A DNA stretch of 64,000 bases from Sesamum alatum. Its lineage: Eukaryota > Streptophyta > Magnoliopsida > Lamiales > Pedaliaceae. This document shows, piece after piece, positions 50,331 to 61,570 of the stretch. Numbering within the stretch: position 1 is the first letter of the stretch; every line of letters begins with the position of its first letter. The notes under the pieces are model-generated. The model was given only the letters and a program-made list of their open reading frames with translations. It did not search any database and was not told the DNA's origin. The translations under genes and the position numbers were made by a program. The stretch spans positions 27,822,979 through 27,886,978 of the forward strand of contig JACGWO010000011.1 of NCBI GenBank assembly GCA_034509735.1, written 5' to 3'.

Positions 50331-51587
50331 ATGCTCTCTTTAAACCTTCTTCCACCCTCAAACGTCGCTATCTCCAAATCCAGGAGTAGATGCCCCATTA
50401 ATGCTCCGCTTTTGGATCCAAATCTTGTGAACAGGGCTCAGAAAAACAGAAATGCGTCTTGTTCCTCATTTGGGTTCAGGAATTCCACCTCTAGTTTTAG
50501 CCACCCGGTTTGCCAGATCTCTAAATCGGGGTTGGATTTTGGGAGGTTCTTGGGACACCCTTTTGGAATTTCTTCGAGATTTTCATCTCAGACGGTCGGG
50601 GCAGCCGCCGGAGCCCCGCAAGAATCCAGCCCAGATGGTGAAGTTGAAGTCTCCAAGCCAAACAAGAATCTCAAGCTAGCTGTTGTTTTTGGGCTCTGGT
50701 ATTTTCAGAACATTGTTTTCAATATTTACAATAAGAAGGTGCTGAATATATTTCCATATCCATGGCTTCTTGCATCATTTCAGCTGTTTTGTGGGTCTGT
50801 CTGGATGTTCATCCTCTGGTCTTTGAAGCTTCAACCTTGTCCGAAGATTGATAAATCATTTATTGTTGCGCTTCTTGGACCTGCACTGTTCCACACTATA
50901 GGCCACATCTCAGCATGTGTTTCATTCTCTAAAGTGGCTGTTTCTTTCACTCATGTAATAAAATCAGCAGAGCCTGTGTTTTCAGTTGTTTTCTCATCGT
51001 TTCTTGGTGATTCATATCCTCTATCAGTTTGGCTGTCAATTCTCCCCATTGTCTTTGGTTGCTCATTGGCTGCCATTACTGAAGTTTCCTTCAACTTTCA
51101 AGGTCTTTGGGGTGCTATGATTAGTAATGTTGGGTTTGTGCTTCGAAATATTTACTCCAAGAAGAGCTTGCAGAGTTTCAAAGAAGTTAATGGGTTGAAT
51201 TTGTATGGTTGGATTAGTATAATCTCACTTTTGTATCTATTCCCGGTGGCTGTATTTGTCGAAGGGTCTCAGTGGGTTGCAGGATATCACAAGGCTATTG
51301 CGACGATTGGAAAGCCGACAACGTTTTACCTATGGGTGATGCTGTCTGGGATATTTTATCATCTCTATAACCAGTCCTCATACGAAGCCCTTGATGATAT
51401 TAGCCCGCTTTCGTTCTCCGTTGGTAACACGATGAAGAGAGTGGTGGTTATTATTGCTACTGTCTTGGTTTTCAGGAATCCGGTCCGGCCACTAAATGCA
51501 CTTGGATCGGCTATTGCTATTTTCGGTACTTTCTTGTATTCGCAGGCAACGGTTAAGAAACCAAAGGTTGAAGAGAAGAAGAATTAG
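50331..51587 (+). CDS. XPT: Plastid xylulose 5-phosphate/phosphate translocator, intronless
   Basis: One uninterrupted ORF of 418 residues. Residues 1 to about 100 are Ser/Arg-rich and fit a chloroplast transit peptide. About 113-405 is the triose-phosphate-translocator fold, with FGLWYFQNIVFNIYNKK (120-136), FPYPWLLASFQLF, VSFTHVIKSAEPVFS (204-218) carrying the conserved Lys, VFGCSLAAITEVSF, YHLYNQSSYEALDD, VGNTMKR (364-370) and NPVRPLNALGSAIAIFGTFL. The protein exchanges pentose or triose phosphates for phosphate across the inner plastid envelope, linking cytosolic and plastid pentose-phosphate pathways. It matches XPT rather than GPT in the FGLWYFQN and LLGPALFHTIGHISACVSFS segments. Lack of introns is also an XPT trait. 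AUG7 lies next to it as in Arabidopsis. Confidence 0.94.
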   Translation: MLSLNLLPPSNVAISKSRSRCPINAPLLDPNLVNRAQKNRNASCSSFGFRNSTSSFSHPVCQISKSGLDFGRFLGHPFGISSRFSSQTVGAAAGAPQESSPDGEVEVSKPNKNLKLAVVFGLWYFQNIVFNIYNKKVLNIFPYPWLLASFQLFCGSVWMFILWSLKLQPCPKIDKSFIVALLGPALFHTIGHISACVSFSKVAVSFTHVIKSAEPVFSVVFSSFLGDSYPLSVWLSILPIVFGCSLAAITEVSFNFQGLWGAMISNVGFVLRNIYSKKSLQSFKEVNGLNLYGWISIISLLYLFPVAVFVEGSQWVAGYHKAIATIGKPTTFYLWVMLSGIFYHLYNQSSYEALDDISPLSFSVGNTMKRVVVIIATVLVFRNPVRPLNALGSAIAIFGTFLYSQATVKKPKVEEKKN

Positions 51588-53198
51588 AAGGATGTGTTCT
51601 AAGTTTTATGTTGTTTTTCCGTAGAACTGGGCTCGTTTCTTTCACTTTGTTCAGAGCTGTTAGGAATTTTTGTTTGCCTATTGCCTTCTGCTTAAGGAGT
51701 TCTAAATGTTTCTCATCTTTCTTCACTAGACATTGCATTTAAGATGCGAAATGTTCGGGAAACATGCTAAAAGATGAATTTCCTTAATACTCCTTCCATC
51801 AATCTATGTTGCTGTAAAACTGGAAAATACTATCACTTGCATTGTGGCTGAAATTTTCTTGACTGCCTCTTTGCGTAGGCAGCACGATGGACGCCTCATC
51901 GTATCCTTTTAATGTACGATTGGTATATTTTTAATAGTTCGAGAATCAGAGGATGCGATATGTGGTGCAATAGAACATGAATCTTGAACAAATGTTCTTA
52001 TCCCTGCATTTTCTTTTACTTTAAAATTTGATTCTGATTGATAAAGTCTCTTGTCTGTCTTGCCAAATTAACAACTTATCGGACCGAGGAGATGTATGTT
52101 TCTAGAGTGAGAATGAAAAATTGGGTTCGCTTTGAAGGTAAAGCGTAACGGAGGCTGCTCCACGTCTATGAGTGGATGTCGGTACAGCAGGAGAGAACAT
52201 AAAGAAGAAGAGAAGGTACTGTTATGTAGCCTTCAACTATAATCTCCATGTGTGGTTTTGCACGGCTTGTCTTGTCGTTGTTGCTGTGAATCTGGTTTTG
52301 CTTTATTTCTAGTCTGTAAATTCAGTGTTAGAATTTTGTCTGTTGCTTAGGAGTTCAATATTTTTCCACGAAAACAGACCAGAAATCAGGACAGGGAATA
52401 AATATTGGCTGGGGCCTGAAAGTTTGTTGCTTTATGTGATGTATAAATGCCATTGAATATTGCAGTTGGCTATTGGTACCGTATTTTGCTGTGATATCTC
52501 GTATACACCATTACATCGATCACTTCATTGAGCTCATAAGCAATGGGGGTTATAAACTAACTTCACCTGTGTGCATGGACTGTTTGATCTGGTTTGCAGA
52601 TCAAACATCGTCACAGAAAATTTATCTTTGTTTAGAACTGATTTCATTTGGTATCGCAGTTGCCACTATGATATTGAATTATACATGCTAGTGATCTTTA
52701 CTTATACTAGCTCTGTCAGCAGAATGAATCCTGGTTACAAATTTCATCCTCAGGGGTGATTTTCCACCTTATTTGCTTGCTGTTGTCAGGCACCAAACAA
52801 AATGTTAGATGTTGACTAGGTTCAGCTTTTTGAGATGAATGATCCAAGCTTGTGTTCTAGGCTTGCACATCACAGAATCTTCGTCTCACAAATATCGATC
52901 CAAATGGTGTCTCACGTTTCACCGAGCAGCTGACTCTTAACTGTCTTCATGCCTTTTCTACGCACTTGGAGTGAGTATATGTGCTCTTTACAGCTAAAAA
53001 ATCGTGTCCTATCTTTTACTGTTAAGAGGAACTAGAGGGCAGAAAACTTGTATTGTTGCAGTAGTATTCTCCAGCACTGATAAATCTGCAATATCAAGAA
53101 AACAGGACTTGAAAATGGGGTTCCCTCCCTAGTTATCTTTGGAGATTATTCAGTATAATCTTACTTGAGCTCTGAATAATCTTACTTGAGCTCAAACC
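51588..53198. other. XPT 3' flank and intergenic, nothing assigned
   Basis: It is less AT-rich than most spacers here, but I recognise no domain, RNA gene or transposon end. Small ORFs at 52.47-52.76 kb have no support. TCTTACTTGAGCTC is repeated near 53,160-53,190. Confidence 0.45.
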
Positions 53199-56100
53199 TC
53201 AGAACCCATCGTTCGATGAAAAGGGTCTCAACAACATAACCTGAGTTCTATGTTTTCGTCTCTCCAACCGGTCATAGGTAGCCTTAGTTCTAAGGGAGAG
53301 CAATAAACTACTACTTAGACCCAATACTGAGATCCACCACCACCATACAAAGGTTTTGTGGTAGCAATCCCTGCCGATGCATACCTTTGATCCGTCCTTT
53401 GATACAACCTCGTCTGAGTTTCCTATGTTTGCTTCGTAGATTAGAGCTGCAAGAAGACTGTACCCTAGTGATCCAAGTGGGATGTTTGTAATGAGAACAT
53501 TGTGATTGACTCCGGCTCTGTTGGGACCAAACAGCTCCGCTGTTATTGAGACCGCTGCTGAGAAAACGAAACCGGAGCTCAGTCCAATCATGGCTGTGGC
53601 CGTAGTCAGTGCTGCCTTGCTGTCTGATGAAACAAGCAGAAGGAATGCAGCTTGGGTTGGGACAAGGGCCAAAGCAAGCCATCCAGTTCTTGCATAGTAC
53701 ATTTTGCCCATTGTTTGAAAACCAGTTTGACTTATCAACTTTGTGTTATCAAAGAAATGGATGAATCAGTTGCCACTTGCCAGGATAATTACAGACACTC
53801 CCTCAAGTTTGGGTATATTACAAAAGAGTCCCTCCATTATGGAAAACTATGTTAATACCTCATGCAGCCATGTTTTACGCTACAGGAAACATAACTGCAT
53901 CGAGTTGGTTTAGATGTAATTTTCCAAAACATAGAGATCTTTACTGTAATATGTCCAAACTTCAGTGTGTCAACGTAATTATCCTTAGTTGTATGTTCGG
54001 ATACTTACTCGCGCAAGAAGTCTGGCGCGGTAGAAAGCAAGCGACCGAAGAATGAGCAAGCGGAATAGAGAGAAAGAAGTGAGCCAACATCTGACTGATA
54101 ACCTAGTGATTCAGAAATCTGGCCCAGGTTGTTACTGTACACTAGTCCTAATGTTCCTCCACACAAGTATGCAACATAGTACAGCCAAAATTCCAGCCTA
54201 GTAATGAGCAACTTGGTGGAGTGTTCTTCTCCCAGCACGACCATCGGCCCTTCGTCTTTGCACTGAGGATTCTTGTCAAAATCCTCTTCATTCAAGTCCC
54301 GGTCCAAGAAACCATCAGGGCGTTGCGTCTGCACTTCCAAGAGCTCCTTATGATCCTTATCAATCAAATTGAAACTCGAGTCTTCTTGTTGGAAGCTAAT
54401 GTCGACAACTCCTTGTACCATTCGAGGTGTAACTAAGGGAAGCACCAAGAAAACTACAGCTCCAGTTAAGACGAGACGGGCAACAACTGCATCCGATGAC
54501 GCTGAATTTAGAACAAGGAGGTACAGGCCCGTAGTAATGGCCAAAGCGGTCAGGATGAGAAAGTTGGTAGAGTCATGACGGTGAGGGCTGTCAGGCGGAG
54601 GGGCATCAGGAGGTGAGTGACGGATCATCAGGAGAAGGGCCGCGCCTGATGTGATTAATGGAAGGACCGCGTTGAGGAGGAGAAAGAGTTTGTGATCATT
54701 GGGGTTAATTGAATTAGCAATGAGGTTATACATGGCACCACTCACACCGCTGAAACTTGTGCTGAGGGATAGAGCTAATGCCTTGTTTGCTGGGAAATAT
54801 TTGATGCAGATGACATAACATACTGTGTTGAACCAGCAGATGCTGCAGCCAGCCAGCAAAGACAACATAAGTACCTGCAGAAATTAGAAAGTGCATCAAT
54901 GTTGTTCCTTTGTCAGTAATTTGCACACTAATGTGACACTTGAAGCAAAAGTTTGGCAACGTACAATATGACTAATACGGTGTTTGGCTAAGTTTATTCG
55001 GACATCTAATAAACTCTTACATCTTATAATATGTTTTAAAAGTTTAAGAGGGTTTTTGGTTAAACTTATTAAAAGATCGTATAAATTTACATTAAGGTCA
55101 CAGTAGGCCGGGGCTAGGATCGACATGGACCGGCTTGGAAAAGTTTGGCCCAAGATTGGCCCATTAATGTTTATGGTTGATCCTAGACCTTTAAATGGGC
55201 CTCAATTGGGCCTAATTTTAAACTCAAGCCCAGTCTATGGACCAGCCCGATTAAGGCTCGATCCATGCCCCAGATCAAGCCTGGTTGGGCTTATTTTATT
55301 TTTATTTTTTATAAAATTGAGATATCTTTTGAATAATTACCTAAATTTATGATTGTTTTATGAAATAAATAAATAATAAATTAAATCAAATAAAATTTTA
55401 TAGAAAAAAAGTAGTTAAAACTACATAATGAACTTAAATAATAATTTGACTAACATGCTTACAATAATAAACTTAGATAATAATAAATAAAAAAAACCTT
55501 AAAAAAATAAAAAAAAATAGTATTAATGAATTAGTTTACTAAAAATTTAGAAGTAACATTATTAAGATAAAAGTTTTATAGTTTCAAAAAACCTACTAGT
55601 ATAGTAAACTTAGGAAATAAAATAAAAATTACATGTCATGCATTATTTTAAAAAAATGGCCCAAATGGGCCCATCCACTAACTTGGACCAGGCATTTCTG
55701 GGCCACTTGGCTGGGTCAGATCCCAGGTATTGATACTCGGGACTAATCCAAGACCAACCCAGTCCCAATCGGACCAAGACCGCACCAACCCATTTATTAT
55801 TGGGCCAATCCGATTGGGCTGGACTCATCCGCATCTTGACTAATACATCTTATAAGATATTTTTAGAGTTTATAACATGTCAAATTTTATTTTACAATAA
55901 TTTTTTGAAGTGTTTAGATAAAATAAAAAGATGTAACTTATAAAATCTTAATAATGATAAATTTGTAGTTAATTAAAGGAGTTTGTTAAAATTTTAAAAA
56001 TAAATTACGAACTCATTACTTTTTCTAAAAGAACTTACATGCGCACCCAAATACCCTCTAAGTCATCCTCGTCATGTTCAAGAAAATGTTTTTGGCATAC

Positions 56101-58122
56101 ACTTAATTCTTGGGGGCAATTTTTTAATTTTACAGAAACCCTTCTTATATATAGTTGATGATGGGTGGCTATCTATCTTACAAAAAGAAATTTGAGTGTT
56201 ATGAGAGTAAAAATTCATCTCCACACCAAGTAAAAATTTATGTGTTCCTTTGTCTGATTTTACACTATCTCCATCTTTAGTATGTAGTTTGAATTTAAAA
56301 CGACTTATATATATTATGTATATATATTTAAATTTTTTTATCCAAATTAAATTTGGTGGGATTAAATCAATTACACAATAAGTAGTAAGTGTATTTCAAT
56401 TTGTGAAGGAACTGGTTTAGGCTCGACTTAACCACACTCTCTCTATATATACTAGTAAGTGTGGCACATTTTATGAATGTGCATAAATTTAAAAAATATT
56501 TGAAATAAAATATTTTGATAAATTATATTATTTATTTTTGTAGAGTGAAAATTATCATATGTATATATAAGATAATATATATATATATAGTAGCCGCCGT
56601 GGCAAGTCGTTTCTGCGTATATACACTAAATAATTTTTTATGCTTTAAAATATATTATAAATAAGAGTAACACATATAAACTAACACATCACATTAAAAA
56701 AAAGGAAAAAAAAAAACTAATTTATCAAATTAATATAAAATTTGAAAAGTTGAATAAAGTAGTTATTATATTAGATGAGGATAATTTTTGGCATTACAAA
56801 AAAATGGTACGGCGGAGTCATTAACCGCCATATATGAGTAAAAAATGACTTTCTTTTATCTAATGGTATAGATAAGATAAACATACATGAGAGAATTACC
56901 ACAAGGTAGTTATGGAAGATTATGATGAGTGAAGAAGTTAAAAATAATTATTCATTTTTTTAAATAACAGATTAAATTAGTTTGGACACTAAAATGATCC
57001 TCTTCAATAATATATAGTATAGATAGTGAAGTTTGTGTACAGTTTTCAACCACTTTTGCTTCACTTAATGGGCAAACATGGCCAACCAACTCATATTTGT
57101 TTATTTGGTGCAGTTGATGCCCATTGTCTTGTTTCCTCAATTATAGCCTACCCTATACATATCCAACTAAAACTACTACTCTCTTCATTAGTCTATTAGG
57201 TACACCAATTACATTAACATATATATATATATATATATCCATAGATTCAAACTTTATATTGCAAAATGATATTATATCTTATATTTTAATTACTACATAT
57301 ATATTACAACTATAAAATTCACCCCATCTATATATTAAAAAAAAAAATTCATACACAAAATAGATTGAGAACAAGAATTGAAGTCTATAATATCTAAACT
57401 CTGATTATTTCTCAGTGGCTTGGTAGGTGACCACATACATGAAACATGATGATACTTCACCAACCCTTAACCAACAATAATTTTTCTAAACTGGATTTCT
57501 ATTATAAGTTTTGTTGTATTTTATACTTCATTTCACATGTACACGTCACGTCAGTTCTACTCTTGATATTGGGTTAAACAGAATCAACACTTTGAGAAAA
57601 CTCGATTACTCTAAAAAAAATGATACTAATAACCAATGAAGTTTTAGTCCGACTGCTAAAATTGATATTTTCATGAACAAGTACGAGGTCACGCGTTCGA
57701 GTCGGTTTGCCAACCAGGTGGACACTTGTACACAATTTAATTATAACGATCATAATACCAAATTAAACTGCTTTAATTAACCAAACGAAAGGAAAAGAGG
57801 AAAAAAAACAAACCAGGAAATAGGGCAAAGTGAGGATATCGTGAAGGAGAAGCCATTGGAGGCCATAAGCGACGAGTCCCATGACGGCGGCGACGAACAA
57901 AACAACCGACGCCGGAAAATACAAGAGACAAAGCCCCGAACACCACCCCAAGGCCTTCCCCATGTCCGACGCCACCGAAATGTAGTTAAGCTGCGCCTGC
58001 GATAACCCCAGCGCCGATTTCAGGGCGGTGGAGTAGGACGAGAAGTCCATGTTTGTGCCGGAAAATGCTTGAATCCATGTCGTCGCCACCAAAACCACCC
58101 ATTTCTTACATTCCCCTTCCAT
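53199..58122 (-). CDS. NFD4-like nodulin/MFS transporter, three exons
   Basis: Exons on minus: 58122-57814 (103 codons), 54874-54009 and 53730-53199, for about 568 residues. Exon 1 begins the nodulin-like domain (KWVVLVATTWIQAFSGTNMD, YISVASDMGKALGW). Exon 2 contains LLAGCSICWFNTVCY, NKALALSLSTSFSGVSGAMY, a long acidic loop, and YLCGGTLGLVYSNNLGQI; exon 3 begins near YYARTGWLALALVPTQAAF. This order is that of plant proteins resembling NUCLEAR FUSION DEFECTIVE 4, multi-span membrane proteins of the major facilitator superfamily whose substrate is mostly unknown. The first two junctions are clean. The last acceptor (ATAAG before TCAAACTGG) lacks a good pyrimidine tract, so a few residues at that join are uncertain. 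Intron 1 is 2.94 kb and full of repeats. A TATAAATA box lies at about 58,175-58,187. Confidence 0.9.
54975..56060. repeat. Nested inverted-repeat elements in transporter intron 1
   Basis: The outer ends resemble hAT-type MITEs (GGTGTTTGGCTAAG at 54,980; CGCACCCAAATACCC at about 56,043). Inside, at about 55,100-55,850, is another pair of inverted stretches rich in GGCCCAA/TTGGGCC. No clean target duplication was found for either. Confidence 0.5.
56590..56872 (-). mobile_element. Short Helitron-like element in transporter intron 1
   Basis: On the minus strand it starts TCTATACCATTAG after an A and ends with the hairpin-like GCCACGGCGGCTAC before a T. It is non-coding, 283 bases, and resembles the elements at 58.6-59.2 kb. 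Confidence 0.55.
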
Positions 58123-58174
58123 TACTGATTACACAGAGAGAGGGAAGGATTTGTTTGCGTGTGGAAGTTTTATG

Positions 58175-58187
58175 GGTGCTATTTATA
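58175..58187 (-). promoter_or_regulatory. Probable TATA box of the transporter gene
   Basis: AGTATAAATAGCA on the minus strand, about 55 bases upstream of the ATG at 58,122. Confidence 0.6.
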
Positions 58188-58633
58188 CTTTGGGAGGGGA
58201 GGGGCCTAAGAATAAAGTTCTTCCGTTGGGGATTTCTTATTCATTGAATAGAGTGGGCGTTGTTGGCGCAGTACTTACACGCATATAATTATGAAAATAA
58301 CTTGTTCAAAAAATATATATAATTATAGAGATATGATATAAAAGTGGATCAAGTGATTAACGAGATTGGAGGATAAAAATGATAGTAAATTGATGGTTAA
58401 AAAATGATGTGGAGTGTGAATCAATTGAAATAAATAAGTAATTATATTGGTACAAATATTTAAGGGTATTTTTGTAAGTGGAAATTGTATTGTTTTTTTT
58501 ACATTAGTATAGATAAATACTAACAGTCCTACATGTGTTCACATAATAAATATTTTTTAAATAAAAATTTATAAATCAACACACTATATTTCAAATAAAA
58601 AAAAAGAAAAGAAAATCAATTGAAAGTATTATA

Positions 58634-58882
58634 TATACTAATATAAAAAGGAAATGCCTTTCTCGCTCATAAATGGCTGTTAATGACACCACGGCACCAA
58701 TTTTTTTATTATGTCTATAATACCCCTAAGTTAGTTTTCATTTCATTTATTTTCCTTCTTTCTTTTAATGCAATGTGTTGGTTTATATATATATATATAT
58801 AATATTTCCTTATTTAGAATAAATTTAAAAATGTGCAGAATTATTTTATATGAACGCAGAGACGACGTGTCACGACAGCTAG
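58634..58882 (+). mobile_element. Short Helitron-like element, + orientation
   Basis: It starts TATACTAATATAAAAAGG (the TC start is mutated) and ends GTGTCACGACAGCTAG followed by T. The end resembles the reverse complement of the 59,216 terminus. Confidence 0.5.
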
Positions 58883-58952
58883 TCACCACAAAAAGAAATG
58901 GTATAATGGTGTCACAAACCACCATTTGTGTGTGAAAGTGTCTTTTTTCATT

Positions 58953-59211
58953 CTAGCCGTTCTGCACGCCGTCTCTTCGTACATATAATAAATAATCTTT
59001 TGCGTTTTGAAATGTATTATACATAAGAGTAAAATATATAAATCAATACATTATATTAAAAGAAAGAAAGAAATAATTAGTAATGTAAAATTTGGAAGTT
59101 GAATAAGTTATCTTATTGATTGAGGGGCACTTTTGGCTTCACAAAGAACTGGTGCAACGGTGTCATTAACCGTCGAGTGTATAGACCCTTTCTTTTTAAT
59201 ATTAGTATAGA
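58953..59211 (-). mobile_element. Short Helitron-like element, - orientation
   Basis: On minus it starts TCTATACTAATATTAAAAAG after an A (59,212) and ends GGCGTGCAGAACGGCTAG at 58,953. A further CTAGT terminus (59,216) begins a neighbouring partial copy. Confidence 0.55.
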
Positions 59212-59215
59212 TTAA

Positions 59216-60039
59216 CTAGTCGCCGTGACACGCTTTACCTGCTTGTATATAATAAATATTTTTTTTTATTTTAAAATATATTATAAATAAGAATAAAAAT
59301 GTAGAAACCAACACATCACATTTCATAATATATATGTATATATAAAAGAAAACTAACTTGCGGATATTATAGACACAACAAAAAAATTAGTATCACGGAC
59401 ACTTTTGATCCTCATGACATACAGATGTTAAAAAATGAAAGGAAAAATTGCATATGAACTGCACATAATCGTTGATGATTACATGGAATGTCAACTTTTC
59501 CGTTCATTTTTTGTCCTCTATTTGCTAGGAGGATCAAAAGTGTCATATTTTTCAAACTTTTCGACTTAAGTTGTTGACTCCGTAAATCGGGGGAATACAT
59601 GAGTAACACCCCCTATCTAATGAGACCAAATAGGCAATTTTGCATAAAAAATAACTGTGGATAGTATCTATACTCTATTACTGAAAAATTTTAATTTATT
59701 GTCCCATTGGATAGGGGTGTTGCACATTTGGTCCCCTGCTTTAGGAGGTCGACAATCTTAGCCACAAAGATGAAAAAAACTTTACACATTTGGTCTCCTG
59801 CCCTAATGGACGTTAAAAATAGATGAAATTTGTACACGTGAGCTACACATGCTCAGTTAATTAACTGTTTGGAGAACAAAATTGTACTTTTAATCCCATA
59901 AAATAGGGGTTGTTGCACTTTTAGTACCATATTTTCATTTTAATAGGTTGATTTTATTAAGTTGATTTAAATTACATGGATTAGAATATGCTATTTTGTA
60001 ATGATATTATTATTAATGAAATATTGGTATTATTTTTTG
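59216..60039. other. AT-rich spacer with transposon fragments
   Basis: It contains a partial Helitron-like copy (from 59,216) and GATCCTCATGAC/GGAGGATCAAAAG and TTGGTCCCCTG words of MITE type. No gene. Confidence 0.45.
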
Positions 60040-61078
60040 TAAATATTAAATTTTATTTATTCTAATTTGTGGTCAAAGTTTATTAAAATATCTTCAATCC
60101 AAATAATAAGTCAAATTAAAAAAAATAATTTAAAAAGGGTTAAAATTATCTTAAATACAAATAATTATAATTATATTTATATTTATATTTTAAAACTATT
60201 ATTTATATAAAACTAAAATTTATCTAATTTTTTTATTTTAAAAATTAAATTTTATTTATTCAAATTTGTGGTTAAAGTTTATTAAAGTATTTCAAACCAA
60301 ATCATAATTCAAATTCAGAAAATAATAAAAAATGTTAAAATTTATCTCAAATACAAATAATTATAATTCAAAAACTAATTTATCATATATTTAAAAATAA
60401 ACTTTCACTAATTTTTTCAGTTTAAAACTTAAATTTATTCACTATAATTTGTGGCCAAAATTTATGAAAAAAATTCAAACAAAAATTAATTCAAGCTTAA
60501 AAATAATAAAAAGAGGTTAATATCTCAAATACAAATAGTCATAATTTATTGTCTATATAAAAATAGTATTTCACGAATTTTAGGCAGAGAGCTTTTTATT
60601 TTATTTTTTCTTAGTGCTTCTAGTATTGGCTTATGGGTGTTTTTATTTTATAGATGAGAGGAACAAAAAGTTGCACCAACTTTCCATCCATGGCAGCAAG
60701 ACTGTTTTAATTTTTTTAAAACAAAAAAAAAATGGAGAAATCTTATTTTTATATCATAAATAACAAATTATTATTTAAATTACAATTCTTTGTATTTATG
60801 TTTTAATACCTTTTTATTTCTTGAATTTGAATTATTATTTGATTGAAAGTATTTTAATAAACGTTGACCATAAATTATAATGAATAAAATTTAATCTTGT
60901 AAAATAAAAAAATTAGATAAATTCTGTTTTTATAGATATAATAGTTTTAAGATATAATTGTAATTATAATTATTCATGTTTGACATAATTTTTTAATCTC
61001 TTTTTATTATTGTTTTAATTTGAGTTATTATTTGATTTGAAAATATTTTAATAAAGTTTGGCCATAAATTATAATAAA
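60040..61078. repeat. Inverted array of a repeat of about 190 bp (three direct, two reversed copies)
   Basis: AATTTGTGGTCAAAGTTTATT-like anchors occur at about 60,065, 60,263 and 60,443 in + orientation. In reverse orientation they occur at about 60,861 and 61,055. Copies share ATACAAATAATTATAATT and ATCTAATTTTTTTATTTTA words. The centre (about 60,570-60,770) is unique and less AT-rich. Confidence 0.75.
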
Positions 61079-61292
61079 CTAGTAATTTATGTCACACCCT
61101 ATGTGTGTGCAAATTCTATGATACTATTTAAAATAAAATATTTTTTATTTAATAAAAATATATACATAATAATAAGTTAATTTTTAATTTATGAGATAGT
61201 GGGGAGTGGTAAATTAGATTAATAAATAAATTAAATATAAAAAACTGACTAAAAACAAAGAGATACCAAAAAGGTGCTCCCTTAATATATAA
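61079..61292 (-). mobile_element. Truncated Helitron-like element
   Basis: The 3' terminus CTAGTAATTTATG plus hairpin (ACACCCTATGTGTGTGC) is present; the 5' TC end is replaced by the start of the next copy. Confidence 0.55.
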
Positions 61293-61570
61293 CTAGTAAT
61301 TTGTGGTACACCCAATGTGTGTGCAACTTTTATAATATTATTTTAAAAAAATATTTATAAAATTTTATTATTTAATAAAATATATATAAAATAATAAGTT
61401 AATATTAAATTTCTAAAAAATGGTGACAAAAAAAAAAAGGAATAATGTATTAAAAAAACATCTATAAAAGATACCAGGGAGTGAGAAATTAGATGAAAAG
61501 ATTAAAAAAAAAAAAGACCAAAATTAGAAGAGACGCCAAATATGTGTTCTCCCTTAATACATAGTATAGA
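61293..61570 (-). mobile_element. Helitron-like element, complete ends, 278 bp
   Basis: On minus it begins TCTATACTATGTATTAAGGG after an A (61,571) and ends with a hairpin-like GCACACACATTGGGTGT followed by ATTACTAG and then T. It has A/T insertion borders and no terminal inverted repeats or target duplication, as expected for Helitrons. It is non-coding. Confidence 0.7.

Noticed and set aside
57640..57730. tRNA gene suggested by GGTCACGCGTTCGAGTC
   Set aside because: A B-box-like word is present but no cloverleaf, A box or acceptor pairing could be formed; at most a SINE trace.
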